From Mangrovimicrobium sp033283385 (GTDB lineage: Bacteria > Pseudomonadota > Gammaproteobacteria > Pseudomonadales > Halieaceae): DNA of 64,000 bases. This document shows positions 1-9,313 of the stretch, in pieces (within the stretch, counting starts at the first letter, position 1; each line of letters starts with the position of its first letter). The position numbers and the translations under genes are program-made. A model generated the notes under the pieces. That model saw only the letters and a list, made by a program, of their open reading frames with translations. It made no database searches and was not told where the DNA came from. The DNA lies in NCBI GenBank assembly GCA_033283385.1, contig JAWMQQ010000001.1, positions 620,001 to 684,000 on the forward strand, written 5' to 3'.

Positions 1-829
1 CGTCGCCCTGCCAGCTGGCGGCGCCGCGCCAGGCCTGCAGCTTGTAGTCGTCGCTGCAGTTATTCGTACTCGGGTAGCCGCAGTTGTCGTACTCGTTGTT
101 GCCGTCGACGTCGCGGCCGACCAGCGTCAGGGCGATATCGTCGGTGGGTTTCCAGTCCAGGCGGCCGTGCACGGTGGTGTTGTCGTAGCCGTCGTCATCG
201 CCGGGGTCGGTGTCGTCCGCACGGGCGTTGAAGCCGTCGGTGGAGAAATCGGCCACCGAGAGCACACCGCCGAGGGTGTCGCTACCGTAAGCCAGGTTGG
301 TCGCCAGCTGCCGTGTATCGTAGCGGCCGCCCTCCGCGGAAACGTCGCCGTTGAAGCCGTCGCCAGGCGCCCGGGTGGTGATGTTGACCACGCCGCCGGC
401 GTCGGCGCCGTAGACCATACCCTGGGGCCCGCGCAGTACTTCCACCCGGGAAACTCCGGAGGAGAGCAGTTGCTCGAAGCGCGGCGAGGGCTGCGGCGAG
501 CTGGGGTCGCTGATATCGATTCCGTCGAGATAGACCCTGGTGCGGTAGCCTTCTTCCCCGCGGATGCGCAGGGTCGAGACCTTGCCGGCGCCGCCGGAAT
601 TGTTGACGCCGACACCCGGCAGGGTGCGCAGCACGTCCTGCAGGCTGAGAAAGCCGAGGGACTGGATCTCGTCGGCGGTGATTACCGAGACTGAGGTGCC
701 GACCTGGCGTAGCGGCGTCGGCACGCGGGAGGAGGTGACGATTACTTCCTCCAGGCGATCATTGGCGAAGGATGGCATGGCGCATAGCGCGCAGGCCGCG
801 AACAGTGGGAGAACAGGTTTGCTGGTCAT
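1..829 (-). CDS. btuB: TonB-dependent vitamin B12 receptor, BtuB-like (3' end outside window)
   Basis: This is the N-terminal 276 residues of a TonB-dependent outer-membrane receptor; the gene runs off the left edge. A signal peptide (about residues 1-22, ending PSFA) is followed by a TonB box (EEVIVTSSR) and a complete plug domain with ITADEIQSLG, the LRTLPGV segment, RIRGEEGYRTRVYLDG, VEVLRGPQG and GADAGGVVNITT, and then the first barrel strands. The plug alone would only say TonB receptor. The cobalamin riboswitch upstream on the same strand makes BtuB-type corrinoid uptake the best call. The Asp/Gly-rich stretch after VHGRLDW may be an extracellular loop. The ATG at 829 starts the signal peptide directly. 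The family is seen in the sequence; the substrate is inferred from the riboswitch. Confidence 0.85.
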   Translation of the reverse strand, partial: MTSKPVLPLFAACALCAMPSFANDRLEEVIVTSSRVPTPLRQVGTSVSVITADEIQSLGFLSLQDVLRTLPGVGVNNSGGAGKVSTLRIRGEEGYRTRVYLDGIDISDPSSPQPSPRFEQLLSSGVSRVEVLRGPQGMVYGADAGGVVNITTRAPGDGFNGDVSAEGGRYDTRQLATNLAYGSDTLGGVLSVADFSTDGFNARADDTDPGDDDGYDNTTVHGRLDWKPTDDIALTLVGRDVDGNNEYDNCGYPSTNNCSDDYKLQAWRGAASWQGD

Positions 830-934
830 GTGATTCCTCAATTGCCGGCTGGAGTGGCGATTGAGGGAGGGAGTCAGGGAACGCGATGCAGACATCGAGC
901 AGCCTTTAATGAAGCCCTCCGCTCCATCGGTGCA

Positions 935-1065
935 ACAAAATGTCCAGGCAGGTGTCGGGCTCGCAGTTCAGGACTGCATACCGTTGCGGGGGCAGCGGTG
1001 GCATTTCACCACACTTCCCATTTAACCCACCCAGCAGATTCACTGCGGCAGGCACCTGGTACGGG
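935..1065 (-). promoter_or_regulatory. Cobalamin (AdoCbl) riboswitch upstream of the BtuB-like receptor
   Basis: Read on the minus strand, the region has the ordered conserved blocks of a cobalamin riboswitch: GGTGCC near 1056-1051, AATGGGAA near 1022, GTGGTGAAATGCCAC, the B12 box GCCACCGCTGCCCCCGCAAC (1002-983), and the closing CCCGACACCTGCC (959-947). The order and spacing match the family. The aptamer ends about 110 bases before the receptor ATG at 829. A repressing switch that shuts off translation or transcription when B12 is plentiful is expected from the family. I could not fold the expression platform; the stretch 830-930 probably contains it. Confidence 0.92.
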
Positions 1066-1192
1066 CGGGGATTCTGGGGCCGGCCCCCGGCTTTGTCAAT
1101 TGCGCGGCATCTGACCGCGACGCGGTATTCGCGTAGAATGACGGCCCCCTTCACCTGTGACAGGGGCCACAGAGCATAGCCATAGAGTATCC

Positions 1193-1684
1193 ATGCCGGT
1201 ATCCAGTGAACAAAAAGCCCGTGTCAGCGAATTGCTCGGCCGGGAACCACGCGGTCTCGCCGACATCCCGGTGATCAGCCCGGAGGGCGAACCGATGGTG
1301 ATCCGCGTTGCCTCGCTGGTCGAGGACAAGCCCTTCCCCACGCTGTTCTGGCTGGTGGACCCGGGTCTTTGCTATCGCATCGACACGGTGGAGGCGGGCG
1401 GCCTCATCGCCCGGCTGCAGGCGCGCATCGACGCGGACCCGGAACTGCAGGCCGCGATGGCCGAAGACCACCGCCGCCACATCGCCCTGCGCGAGGGTTT
1501 TCTCGCGCCCGGGGAGCGCGCGCGGCTGCAGGAGCTGGGTTTCGCCAGCGTGCTGGAGGACAAGGGTATCGGCGGTATCGCCGACTTCGGCCGCATCCGC
1601 TGCCTGCACACCTGGTATGCGGCGCACCTGGTGGAGCCCAACACCGTCGGCCGCCTGCTCGACGAGTACTGGGCCGCCGGGTGA
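1193..1684 (+). CDS. DUF501 family protein
   Basis: The 163-residue product has the look of the DUF501 family, a cytoplasmic family of unknown function. Conserved-looking segments are VSELLGREPRG at the N terminus, FPTLFWLVDP near residue 45, and FGRIRCLHTWYAAHLVEPNTVG near the C terminus. There is no signal peptide or membrane segment. I place the start at the ATG at 1193 (MPVSSEQ) because an upstream in-frame start at 1157 would add residues with no family similarity. The Shine-Dalgarno is weak. The gene is monocistronic in appearance and sits 82 bases before the DAHP synthase gene, on the same strand. Confidence 0.75.
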   Translation: MPVSSEQKARVSELLGREPRGLADIPVISPEGEPMVIRVASLVEDKPFPTLFWLVDPGLCYRIDTVEAGGLIARLQARIDADPELQAAMAEDHRRHIALREGFLAPGERARLQELGFASVLEDKGIGGIADFGRIRCLHTWYAAHLVEPNTVGRLLDEYWAAG

Positions 1685-1766
1685 TTTTTGCCGCCTGCCA
1701 CAGCTGGCGGGCGGTGGTATAGTAGGCGCCGTTTTTTTGCGCCGCGACGCCGGACGGACCCAGATA

Positions 1767-2822
1767 ATGACTGCCAATACAGACGACCTTCGCATCCAGA
1801 AGACCAACGAGCTGATCTCCCCGGAACAGCTCATCGCCGATATCGGCGTCAGCGAAGGCGCCGCCCGGACCGTGGACAGCGCGCGCCGCGCCATCCACGA
1901 CATCCTCAGCGGCGAGGACGACCGCCTGCTGGTCGTGGTCGGTCCCTGTTCCATCCACGATCCCGAGGCCGCGCGCGACTATGCCGCCCGCCTCAAACCG
2001 CTGGCGGATGAACTCGCCGGCGAACTGGTCGTGGTGATGAGGGTTTACTTCGAGAAGCCGCGCACGACCGTGGGCTGGAAGGGACTGATCAACGACCCGG
2101 ACCTGAACAACACCTTCCAGATCAACAAGGGCCTGCACCTGGCGCGCCGCCTGCTTGCCGACCTCGCCGAGATGGGCCTGCCCACCGGCACCGAGTACCT
2201 GGACCTGATCAGCCCGCAGTACATCGCGGACCTGGTGTCCTGGGGTGCCATCGGCGCGCGCACCACGGAGAGCCAGACCCACCGCGAGCTGGCTTCCGGG
2301 CTGTCCTGCCCGGTCGGCTTCAAGAATGCCACCGACGGCGAGATCCAGGTGGCCATCGACGCGATCAAGTCCGCCTCGCGCCCGCACCACTTCCTGTCGG
2401 TGACCAAGCAGGGCCGCTCGGCGATCTTCCAGACCGCCGGCAACGAGGACTGCCACGTCATCCTGCGCGGCGGCAAGCATCCCAACTACGACATGTTCTC
2501 GGTGGATGACGCCAGTGCGATGCTGGCCAAGGCCGGATTGCCGGTGCGTATCATGATCGATGCCTCCCACGCCAACAGCCGCAAGATCCCGGCGCGGCAG
2601 GTGGAGGTTGCATCTGATATCGCCACCCAGGTGGCGCGGGGCAGCCAGGGCATCATGGGCATCATGCTGGAGAGCAATATCGTGGAGGGGCGCCAGGAGG
2701 TGGTGCCCGGCCAGGCCCTGACCTACGGCCAGAGCATTACCGACGCCTGTATCGCATGGGACGCCACCGCGCCGCTGCTGCGCGAACTGGCCGGCGCCGT
2801 GCGCGCGCGGCGCGGCGGTTGA
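1767..2822 (+). CDS. aroG: 3-deoxy-7-phosphoheptulonate (DAHP) synthase, class I
   Basis: This cytoplasmic enzyme condenses phosphoenolpyruvate with erythrose 4-phosphate in the first step of the shikimate pathway. The 351-residue length is normal for the AroF/G/H family. Visible signatures are GPCSIHD near residue 58, RVYFEKPRTTVGWKGLINDP near 92-111, GTEYLDLISPQYIADLVSWGAIGARTTESQTHRELASGLS split over residues 143-182, VGFKNATDG, RGGKHPNYD and IDASHANS. The paralogue type (Phe-, Tyr- or Trp-sensitive) cannot be told safely by eye, so the symbol is a family-level choice. The ATG at 1767 is in the right place for the family's N terminus. The mscS-like gene follows 8 bases after the stop and may be cotranscribed. 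Confidence 0.92.
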   Translation: MTANTDDLRIQKTNELISPEQLIADIGVSEGAARTVDSARRAIHDILSGEDDRLLVVVGPCSIHDPEAARDYAARLKPLADELAGELVVVMRVYFEKPRTTVGWKGLINDPDLNNTFQINKGLHLARRLLADLAEMGLPTGTEYLDLISPQYIADLVSWGAIGARTTESQTHRELASGLSCPVGFKNATDGEIQVAIDAIKSASRPHHFLSVTKQGRSAIFQTAGNEDCHVILRGGKHPNYDMFSVDDASAMLAKAGLPVRIMIDASHANSRKIPARQVEVASDIATQVARGSQGIMGIMLESNIVEGRQEVVPGQALTYGQSITDACIAWDATAPLLRELAGAVRARRGG

Positions 2823-2830
2823 GCGCGTCG

Positions 2831-4543
2831 ATGTTCGCCACGTTGCGCAATTGCCTGCTGTGCTTTCTGCAGTGCTTCCTGCTGCTGGGAGCGCTGGCGG
2901 CCTGGTCCGCCCCGGGTGACGCCAACGAGCCCGCGGCGCCGCCCACGGTCAAGGAGATTGCGGATAGTCTGCAACAGCGCATCGCCATATTGCGCGACCT
3001 CGACGAGGAAATGCAGATTGTGCCGGAGCGCTACCGCGGGCCGCTGGAGGTACGGCGCGATGACCGCGCATTTCGCGCCCTGCAGGAACTGGACAGGCTG
3101 GTCAAGGCGGTCTCCGCGCTGCCCGCGGACGACCCGCAGCGCGCCGACGGCATCGCGTTCGTGCAGCAGTACCTGCAGACCGCCGGCGAGCGCATTCTGC
3201 AGCGTGTAGACGATCTCGGCGATCGTATCGACGCGAGCCTTACTTCGATGGAAACCCTGCAGGGCGCCAAGCGCCTGGAGGAGGAAGCGCGGGTGCACTC
3301 GCTGCAGTCGATGCGCTTTCGCTATTACTCCGCGCTGGTGGGTGTCATCGAGGGTATCAGGGCATTGGGACTGCCCGACGACGGGTTGGTCGCCGAGGTA
3401 TTGCCGCGGCTGCGCCTGCAGTCCGAGGCCCTGGTGGGGCGTATGCAATTCACCGGCCAGGCGTTGCGCGAACTGCGTTTGCGCCAGACACAGGAGCGCG
3501 ATAATGCCGATATCGCCAGTGCGCTAAGCTCGCTGGGCCTGCAGCAGAAGACGGACCTGGCCAATCTCACCACGATGATTGCGTTGTTCGAGCGCCTGGG
3601 CTTGCCTACCCAGGAATACCGGGCGGTGCTGGTACAGCAGGGGCAGGGGCTGTCGCTGGCCACGCTGGAAAGCGGGACCATCACCACCCTGCTGGAGGAA
3701 TCATGGGACGCAGTGCGCGAGTCGCTGGTCACCACGGCGCCGGACTTCCTGTTCAACCTGGCGATCTTCATTCTCATCATCTCCGCGTTCAACATGCTCG
3801 GACGGCTGGCGAAGCGCGGCGTGCGGGCGGCCAGCGAACGCCCGGGCGTGACGATGTCCACCCTGCACAAGCAGACGCTGGTCTCCATTACCGGCAGCCT
3901 GGTGACCCTGCTCGGCTTCCTCATCGCGCTGGCGCAGATGGGCATCACGCTGGGCCCGATGCTCGCCGGCCTGGGTGTCGCCGGCTTCATCGTCGGTTTC
4001 GCCCTGCAGGATACCCTGGGCAATTTCGCCTCGGGGGCGATGATCCTCATCTACCGTCCGTTCGACGTGGACGACTACGTCGAGGTCGCCGGTGTCGCCG
4101 GTTTCGTCAAGAAGATGAGCCTGGTGTCCACCACCATCGCCACTTTCGACAACCAGACCCTGGTCGTGCCCAACAGCAAGATCTGGGGCGATGTGATCAA
4201 GAACGTAACCGCGCAGAAAGTCCGGCGGGTGGACCTCAAATTTGGCGTCAGCTACGGCGATGATGTCGAGAAGGTCGAGCGTATCCTGCACGCCATCGTC
4301 GACGAGCACGACAAGGTTCTCGAACAACCCGAACCCAACATCCGGCTGCACGAAATGGCCGACTCCTCGGTCAATTTCATCGTGCGTCCCTGGGTGCGCA
4401 CCGAGGACTACTGGGATGTGTACTGGGACCTGACGCGCGAGGTGAAGCTGCGCTTCGACCGCGAGGGCATCACCATCCCCTTCCCGCAGCGCGATGTGCA
4501 TTTCTTTCCGGCGTCCGCAGCCAGCGACGAAGCGGACGCCTGA
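2831..4543 (+). CDS. MscS-family mechanosensitive channel with periplasmic N-terminal region
   Basis: The 570-residue protein begins with a signal peptide (MFATLRNCLLCFLQCF, cleavage near WSAPGDA). A long, charged, helical region of about 270 residues follows and is probably periplasmic. Membrane segments lie near residues 303-325 and 350-395. The pore-helix signature GVAGFIVGFALQDTLGNFASG and the MscS beta-domain motif IYRPFDVDDYVEV with LVVPNSKIWGD come next. The C-terminal alpha/beta domain is intact. The family opens under membrane tension and releases solutes during osmotic downshock. I place the start at the ATG at 2831 because it opens the signal peptide. The gene converges on the DUF481 gene with only 9 bases between stops. 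Confidence 0.9.
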   Translation: MFATLRNCLLCFLQCFLLLGALAAWSAPGDANEPAAPPTVKEIADSLQQRIAILRDLDEEMQIVPERYRGPLEVRRDDRAFRALQELDRLVKAVSALPADDPQRADGIAFVQQYLQTAGERILQRVDDLGDRIDASLTSMETLQGAKRLEEEARVHSLQSMRFRYYSALVGVIEGIRALGLPDDGLVAEVLPRLRLQSEALVGRMQFTGQALRELRLRQTQERDNADIASALSSLGLQQKTDLANLTTMIALFERLGLPTQEYRAVLVQQGQGLSLATLESGTITTLLEESWDAVRESLVTTAPDFLFNLAIFILIISAFNMLGRLAKRGVRAASERPGVTMSTLHKQTLVSITGSLVTLLGFLIALAQMGITLGPMLAGLGVAGFIVGFALQDTLGNFASGAMILIYRPFDVDDYVEVAGVAGFVKKMSLVSTTIATFDNQTLVVPNSKIWGDVIKNVTAQKVRRVDLKFGVSYGDDVEKVERILHAIVDEHDKVLEQPEPNIRLHEMADSSVNFIVRPWVRTEDYWDVYWDLTREVKLRFDREGITIPFPQRDVHFFPASAASDEADA

Positions 4544-4552
4544 TCCCGGGCT

Positions 4553-5575
4553 TCAGTTGTTCCAGCCGATACCGGTGGTGATCGCGTAGTCGCTGTCGCT
4601 GCCGGTGATCGACTGGTTGTCCGTGTCCACCCAGGTGGTGACATCCCAGTAGAGGTCCTTGAACAGTTCCCAGCGCAGCCGCAGGTTGGTGGTGCTGCGC
4701 ACCCGGCCGACATCGGTCACGCTCGGGTAGAGGTTGAAGTCCAGGTCGATATCGAATTTGGGCGAGCTGAATTTCCAGGCGGCATAGCTGGTGTTGAGGA
4801 ACAGCTCGATCTCCTGGTTGGTGCCCGCGCCCACGTAGTCTTCGTTCACGACCTGCAGTCCTGCCACACCGGATAGCGTGGAGCGGTGGGTATCGATCCA
4901 GTAACGACCAACCCCCGCCCCGCCCGCGATCCGGCTGGTCAGGCCCAGTTCGTCGTTGCTCTCGTAGCTGCCGAACAGGGAGCGGAACATGGCGCTGCGG
5001 TTTTCTGTCCAGGTATTGCGATTGAAGCTGACACTGCTGCTGGATGTATCGCTTTTCTTGGTGCGAGAGACATCGGAGCGCGCGGCCAGCGAATTGGTCG
5101 ATTGCTTGTCCTGGTAGTCGATGGTGGTATTGAGTGTCAGCTGACCGACCGAACTGGCCTTGGTGTAGGAGAAAGCGGCGGAGAGATAGATGTCCAGCCG
5201 CGCCAGCACAGTGTCTTCCACGGGACGTATCTCCACGACCTGCAGCAGTTCCACCTCGTGTTTGCCGAACGGGTCCACCAGTACCAGTTGCCCGGGGCGC
5301 GCCTCGGTGTTGAAGGAGCCGAACAGGCGGTCGCCGTTGCTCAGGCGCAGGTCGTAGTGGTAGCCGCTCTGTATGCGGGCGATCTCCGGCCACTCGATCT
5401 CCACGGTGCCTACCGCGTCGGTGGACAACTCGAGCAGGCCGCCTTCCATGGACTTGATCTCGCCGGTGATGCGATCGCCGTTGTACAGCGTGATGACGTC
5501 GGTCTTCCTGCTCTCCTCGGCCGCCGCGGCCTGCGCAAACAGGCAAAGCAGGCAGAACAGGCAGCTTGTTAGCAT
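4553..5575 (-). CDS. DUF481 family outer-membrane beta-barrel protein
   Basis: The 340-residue product has a clear signal peptide (MLTSCLFCLLCLFAQAAAAEE). A soluble domain of about 110 residues follows (ITLYNGDRITGEIKSMEGG, then LRLSNGDRLFGSF), which looks like SH3-like repeats seen N-terminal to DUF481 barrels. The remaining ~210 residues are alternating beta-barrel strands typical of DUF481, ending YAITTGIGWNN with an aromatic near the C terminus. The function of DUF481 is unknown. The ATG at 5575 has a GGGAG Shine-Dalgarno about 8 bases upstream and gives the signal peptide at the very N terminus; earlier in-frame starts do not. Confidence 0.85.
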   Translation of the reverse strand: MLTSCLFCLLCLFAQAAAAEESRKTDVITLYNGDRITGEIKSMEGGLLELSTDAVGTVEIEWPEIARIQSGYHYDLRLSNGDRLFGSFNTEARPGQLVLVDPFGKHEVELLQVVEIRPVEDTVLARLDIYLSAAFSYTKASSVGQLTLNTTIDYQDKQSTNSLAARSDVSRTKKSDTSSSSVSFNRNTWTENRSAMFRSLFGSYESNDELGLTSRIAGGAGVGRYWIDTHRSTLSGVAGLQVVNEDYVGAGTNQEIELFLNTSYAAWKFSSPKFDIDLDFNLYPSVTDVGRVRSTTNLRLRWELFKDLYWDVTTWVDTDNQSITGSDSDYAITTGIGWNN

Positions 5576-5745
5576 CCGCCAGACTCCCGGGCAGTGCGTC
5601 TTGCTGTGGCAATGTCTTTGCAGGGTCATAGGCCCTGTATAGTAGCTGAAATACGGTCCCGCGCCTCCCGCGCCGGTGCTGCCAGGGTTCGCGGGGGCCG
5701 TGGTATGCTTGGGCAACAATAGCAAGATCCGGGTCTCCTGCGCTC

Positions 5746-8700
5746 ATGGTGACACCCTCCTACCTGCTCAGCCTGGCGCTGCTCTACATCTGCCTGCTGT
5801 TCGCCGTGGCCTGGTATGCGGACCACCACGCAGGCCGCGGCGGTGCCGACGAGAGCCACTGGCTGTCCGGCCCCGGCTGGCGCGGTTCCATCTACGCGAT
5901 GTCGCTGGCGGTGTACTGCAGTTCCTGGACGTTTTACGGTGCGGTGGGCAGTGCCGCCGAGACGCCCTGGGGGCACGCCCCGATCTACCTCGGTCCCATC
6001 CTCATGTTCCTGTTCGGCTGGCCGATCATCGAGCGCATGCTGGCGGTCGGCGCGCACCACCGGGTGACCTCCGTCGCCGACTATATCGGCGCGCGTTACG
6101 GCAAGCGGCAGCTGCTGGCGGTGCTGGTCACCCTGGTCGCGACCGCCGCGGTACTCCCTTACATCGCCCTGCAATTCAAGGCGCTGGCCCAGGCCTGGAC
6201 GACCATCGGCGGGGAGCGGGAAATGGCCACCATGGGCGGCGACACCAACCTGCTGGTGGCGATCATCCTGGTGGTGTTCACCATCCTGTTCGGCGCCCGC
6301 CGGCTGGACGGGCGCGAGCGCCATCGCGGGTTGATGACCGCCATCGCGGTGGAGTCCCTGGTCAAGCTGGTCGCCTTCGTCGCGGTGGCGGTGCTGGCGA
6401 TCTGGTACCTGGCACAACTGCCCGCCGAAGCGCGATTCGAGAACGCCAGGCAAGAGCTGGGCGAGTTTTCCCTGACGGCGGATTTCGTCGCGCGCACCCT
6501 GATCAGCGGCCTGGCCATTCTCTGCCTGCCAAGGCAGTTCCATGTGATGGTGGTGGAGGCGCAGCCCGGAACCAATACGCGCATCGCCCGCTGGATCTTC
6601 CCCCAGTACCTGGCGCTGTTTATGCTCCTGGTGCTGCCCATCAGCCTTGCCGGCGCGAGCATATTCTCGGTGTCCGACGAGATCAGCCCCGATATCTACG
6701 TGCAGCTGCTGCCGGTGTCGCTGGACCAGCCCTGGGTGACGGCCGCGGCGTTTATCGGCGGGATTTCCGCCGCCACGGGGATGGTCATCGTCGCCACCGT
6801 GGCCCTGGCGATCATGATTACCAACGAGGTGGTAGCGCCGCTGTACATGTGGGCGAACGCGCGCTCGCCCGCCGCGGTGCTGAAGCTGGGCGACAGCCTG
6901 CGCCGCATTCGCCAGGTCACCATCGCCGGCATCCTGTTGTGCGCCTGGCTGGTGTCGCAACAGATCATGCACATTCCCTGGCTGACCCGTATCGGGTTTA
7001 TCTCCTTCCTGGCGGCGGCGCAGATCGCGCCGGCGTTGCTGGCCGGACTGTACTGGCGCCGCGCCCACGGTGTCGGCGTGATCGTCGGCCTGCTGGCGGG
7101 GCTGGCGCTGTGGTTCTACTGCGGCGTGCTGCCGGTGATCCTGCCGGACGACTCGCCATTGCTGCTGTACGGCCCCGGCGGCATGGACTGGTTGCGGCCG
7201 CTGCAGCTGTTCGGGCTGGAGGCGCAGCATCGGCTCGCCTACGCCACCGGCTGGTCGCTTTCACTCAACCTCGGCCTGCTGGTCATGCTGTCGCTGGTGT
7301 TACGTCCCTCGCCGGCCGACGCGCGGCAGGCCAGGCTGTTCTTCGGCGGTGAATCGGAACTCGAACGCGAGCAGGACCGGGACTTCGAACTCAGCCTGAT
7401 CCGCGTCAGCCAGCTGCAGGCGCTGTTGCCGCCGTTCATGGAGCGCGACCAGCTGCGCCAGATGTGGCACCAGTTCGAGGACCGCTACCAGCAGCGCCTG
7501 CTGCCGGGGGACCGGGCGCCGCTGTTCGTCGTCAACCAGGTGGAATCGGTGCTCGCGCGCATCATCGGCGCGACCTCGGCGCACCAGGCGATGGAGCAGC
7601 TGGAACTCACCCAGCAGCTGGAATACGCGGACCTCGCCGGCATGATGACCGACGCCAGCCGCCTGCACACCTTCAACCGCGAATTGCTGCAGACCACGGT
7701 GGAAAGCCTGGTGCAGGGCGTGTCGGTGGTGGACAAGGAACTGCGACTGGTGGCCTGGAACCGCCGCTACGAGGAGATGTTCCACTACCCCGAGCGCTTT
7801 CTCTATGTCGGCTGCCCGATCGAGCGGGTCTACCGATACAACGCGGAGCGGGGGATTCTCGGCAGCGGCGAACGCCCCTTCGAGGAAGAGGTGCGCAAGC
7901 GCCTGCAGTGGCTGGAGCAGGGCAACGCCTACCGCCTGCAGCGCACCCTGCCCGATGGCACGGTGATCGAGATTCGCGGCAATCCGCTGCCCCACGGCGG
8001 TTTTGTCTCAACCTATATCGATATCACCGATTACCGGGACATGGTGGCTGAACTCGAGGAGACCAAGCTGGAGCTGGAGCAGAAGGTCGCCTCCGGCAGC
8101 CAGACCCTGAGCGAGATCAACGCCCGCCTGCGCCAGGAGAACCGCCTGCGCGCCCAGGTCGAGGCCAGCCTGCGCGAGGCGCACCGCAGCAAGACCAGTT
8201 TCATGTCCGCCACCAGCCACGACCTGTTGCAGCCGATCAGTGCCGCCCGCCTGTTCGCCGCCGCCCTGCGGCCGCGCCTGGGCAACGAGGTCGAACCCGC
8301 CACGCAGCTGATCTTCGACCAGATCGACAACTCGCTGCAGCGGGCGGAGCAGCTTATCGCCGAACTGCGGGAGATCTCCCGGCTGGATTCCGGCAAGCAG
8401 TCGCCGCGCCGCACCCACTTCCCCTGCGCCGAGGTGTTCGAGGCACTGCGCCAGGAGTTCCAGCCGCTGGCGGAGCTCAAGGGCCTGCAGCTCCAGGTGC
8501 ACGCCAGCTCGGCCTGGCTGTTCTCCGACCAGTCGCTGGTCACCCGCATCCTGCAGAACCTGCTCTCCAACGCCATCAAGTACACCCGCAGCGGGCGGGT
8601 GGTGCTCGGCGCGCGACGCCGTCGCGCCTGCGTGGAACTGCAGGTATGGGATACCGGGCCGGGGATTCCCGAGGACCAGCACGTGCGGGTCTTCCAGGAA

Positions 8701-9291
8701 TTCGAGCGCCTGCACCAGCCCAACCAGGCGGAGGAGGGGCTGGGCCTGGGGCTGGCCATCGTCTCGCGTTACGCCGAGTTGCTGGGCCACCCGCTGGGCC
8801 TGGATTCCACCGACGGGCGCGGCACGATGTTCTCGCTGCAGGTTGCCTACGGCACGCCGCGCGCGCGCGACGGCACGCGCTCCGTCGCAGGTCACGACTC
8901 CGGCCTGGAGGGCCTGAACCTCCTGTGCCTGGACAACGACCCGCTGGTGCTCGAGGGCATGCGCCAGCTTTTGCAGGCCATGGGGGCGCAGGTGAGGGTG
9001 GCCTCGTCCCGTGCGGCTTTCCTGCAGCACTTCAGCAACGGCTACCGGCCGGACGTGGTGCTGGCGGACTACCACCTGGACGGCGGGGATACCGGCCTGC
9101 AGGCGCTGCTCGCGGCGCGCATGGCCTGCGGCGACAAGGTGCCGGGGGTGATCATCAGCGCCGATGACAGCGATGTGATCCGCGAGCGTGCGCGGGCGGT
9201 CGGCTGCCGTTTCCTGCCCAAGCCGGTGAGCCCGACGCGGCTGCGCGCGCTGCTGGTGGCGCTGGCCACGGAGGAGCGGCAGGCACTCTAG
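5746..9291 (+). CDS. Hybrid sensor histidine kinase with sodium:solute symporter (SSS) domain
   Basis: The 1181-residue protein has three parts. Residues 1 to about 500 form a 12-13 helix sodium:solute symporter (PutP-like) domain. Residues about 645-765 contain a PAS domain (VQGVSVVDKELRLVAWNRRY). A coiled-coil linker leads to a HisKA domain with the H-box SATSHDLLQPISAARLF (His about 825). The ATPase domain has NLLSNAIKYT, DTGPGIPEDQ and GLGLGLAIV. The C-terminal receiver has Asp about 1108 in LADYHLDGG and Lys about 1159 in LPKPVSP. The layout is that of CbrA/NahK-type kinases, where the transporter domain may sense or import the ligand. The ligand and output regulator are not encoded nearby. 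All catalytic residues look intact. Confidence 0.93.
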   Translation: MVTPSYLLSLALLYICLLFAVAWYADHHAGRGGADESHWLSGPGWRGSIYAMSLAVYCSSWTFYGAVGSAAETPWGHAPIYLGPILMFLFGWPIIERMLAVGAHHRVTSVADYIGARYGKRQLLAVLVTLVATAAVLPYIALQFKALAQAWTTIGGEREMATMGGDTNLLVAIILVVFTILFGARRLDGRERHRGLMTAIAVESLVKLVAFVAVAVLAIWYLAQLPAEARFENARQELGEFSLTADFVARTLISGLAILCLPRQFHVMVVEAQPGTNTRIARWIFPQYLALFMLLVLPISLAGASIFSVSDEISPDIYVQLLPVSLDQPWVTAAAFIGGISAATGMVIVATVALAIMITNEVVAPLYMWANARSPAAVLKLGDSLRRIRQVTIAGILLCAWLVSQQIMHIPWLTRIGFISFLAAAQIAPALLAGLYWRRAHGVGVIVGLLAGLALWFYCGVLPVILPDDSPLLLYGPGGMDWLRPLQLFGLEAQHRLAYATGWSLSLNLGLLVMLSLVLRPSPADARQARLFFGGESELEREQDRDFELSLIRVSQLQALLPPFMERDQLRQMWHQFEDRYQQRLLPGDRAPLFVVNQVESVLARIIGATSAHQAMEQLELTQQLEYADLAGMMTDASRLHTFNRELLQTTVESLVQGVSVVDKELRLVAWNRRYEEMFHYPERFLYVGCPIERVYRYNAERGILGSGERPFEEEVRKRLQWLEQGNAYRLQRTLPDGTVIEIRGNPLPHGGFVSTYIDITDYRDMVAELEETKLELEQKVASGSQTLSEINARLRQENRLRAQVEASLREAHRSKTSFMSATSHDLLQPISAARLFAAALRPRLGNEVEPATQLIFDQIDNSLQRAEQLIAELREISRLDSGKQSPRRTHFPCAEVFEALRQEFQPLAELKGLQLQVHASSAWLFSDQSLVTRILQNLLSNAIKYTRSGRVVLGARRRRACVELQVWDTGPGIPEDQHVRVFQEFERLHQPNQAEEGLGLGLAIVSRYAELLGHPLGLDSTDGRGTMFSLQVAYGTPRARDGTRSVAGHDSGLEGLNLLCLDNDPLVLEGMRQLLQAMGAQVRVASSRAAFLQHFSNGYRPDVVLADYHLDGGDTGLQALLAARMACGDKVPGVIISADDSDVIRERARAVGCRFLPKPVSPTRLRALLVALATEERQAL

Positions 9292-9313
9292 GGCGCTCCG
9301 CCAGTCCCGCGGG

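Noticed and set aside
1404..2570. Minus-strand frame opposite the DAHP synthase gene
   Set aside because: The plus-strand gene has every family motif. The minus frame has none and its start has no ribosome-binding site.
5626..7230. Minus-strand frame opposite the histidine kinase gene
   Set aside because: The plus-strand protein shows transporter and kinase domains throughout, and the minus frame is Gln/His-rich without motifs.
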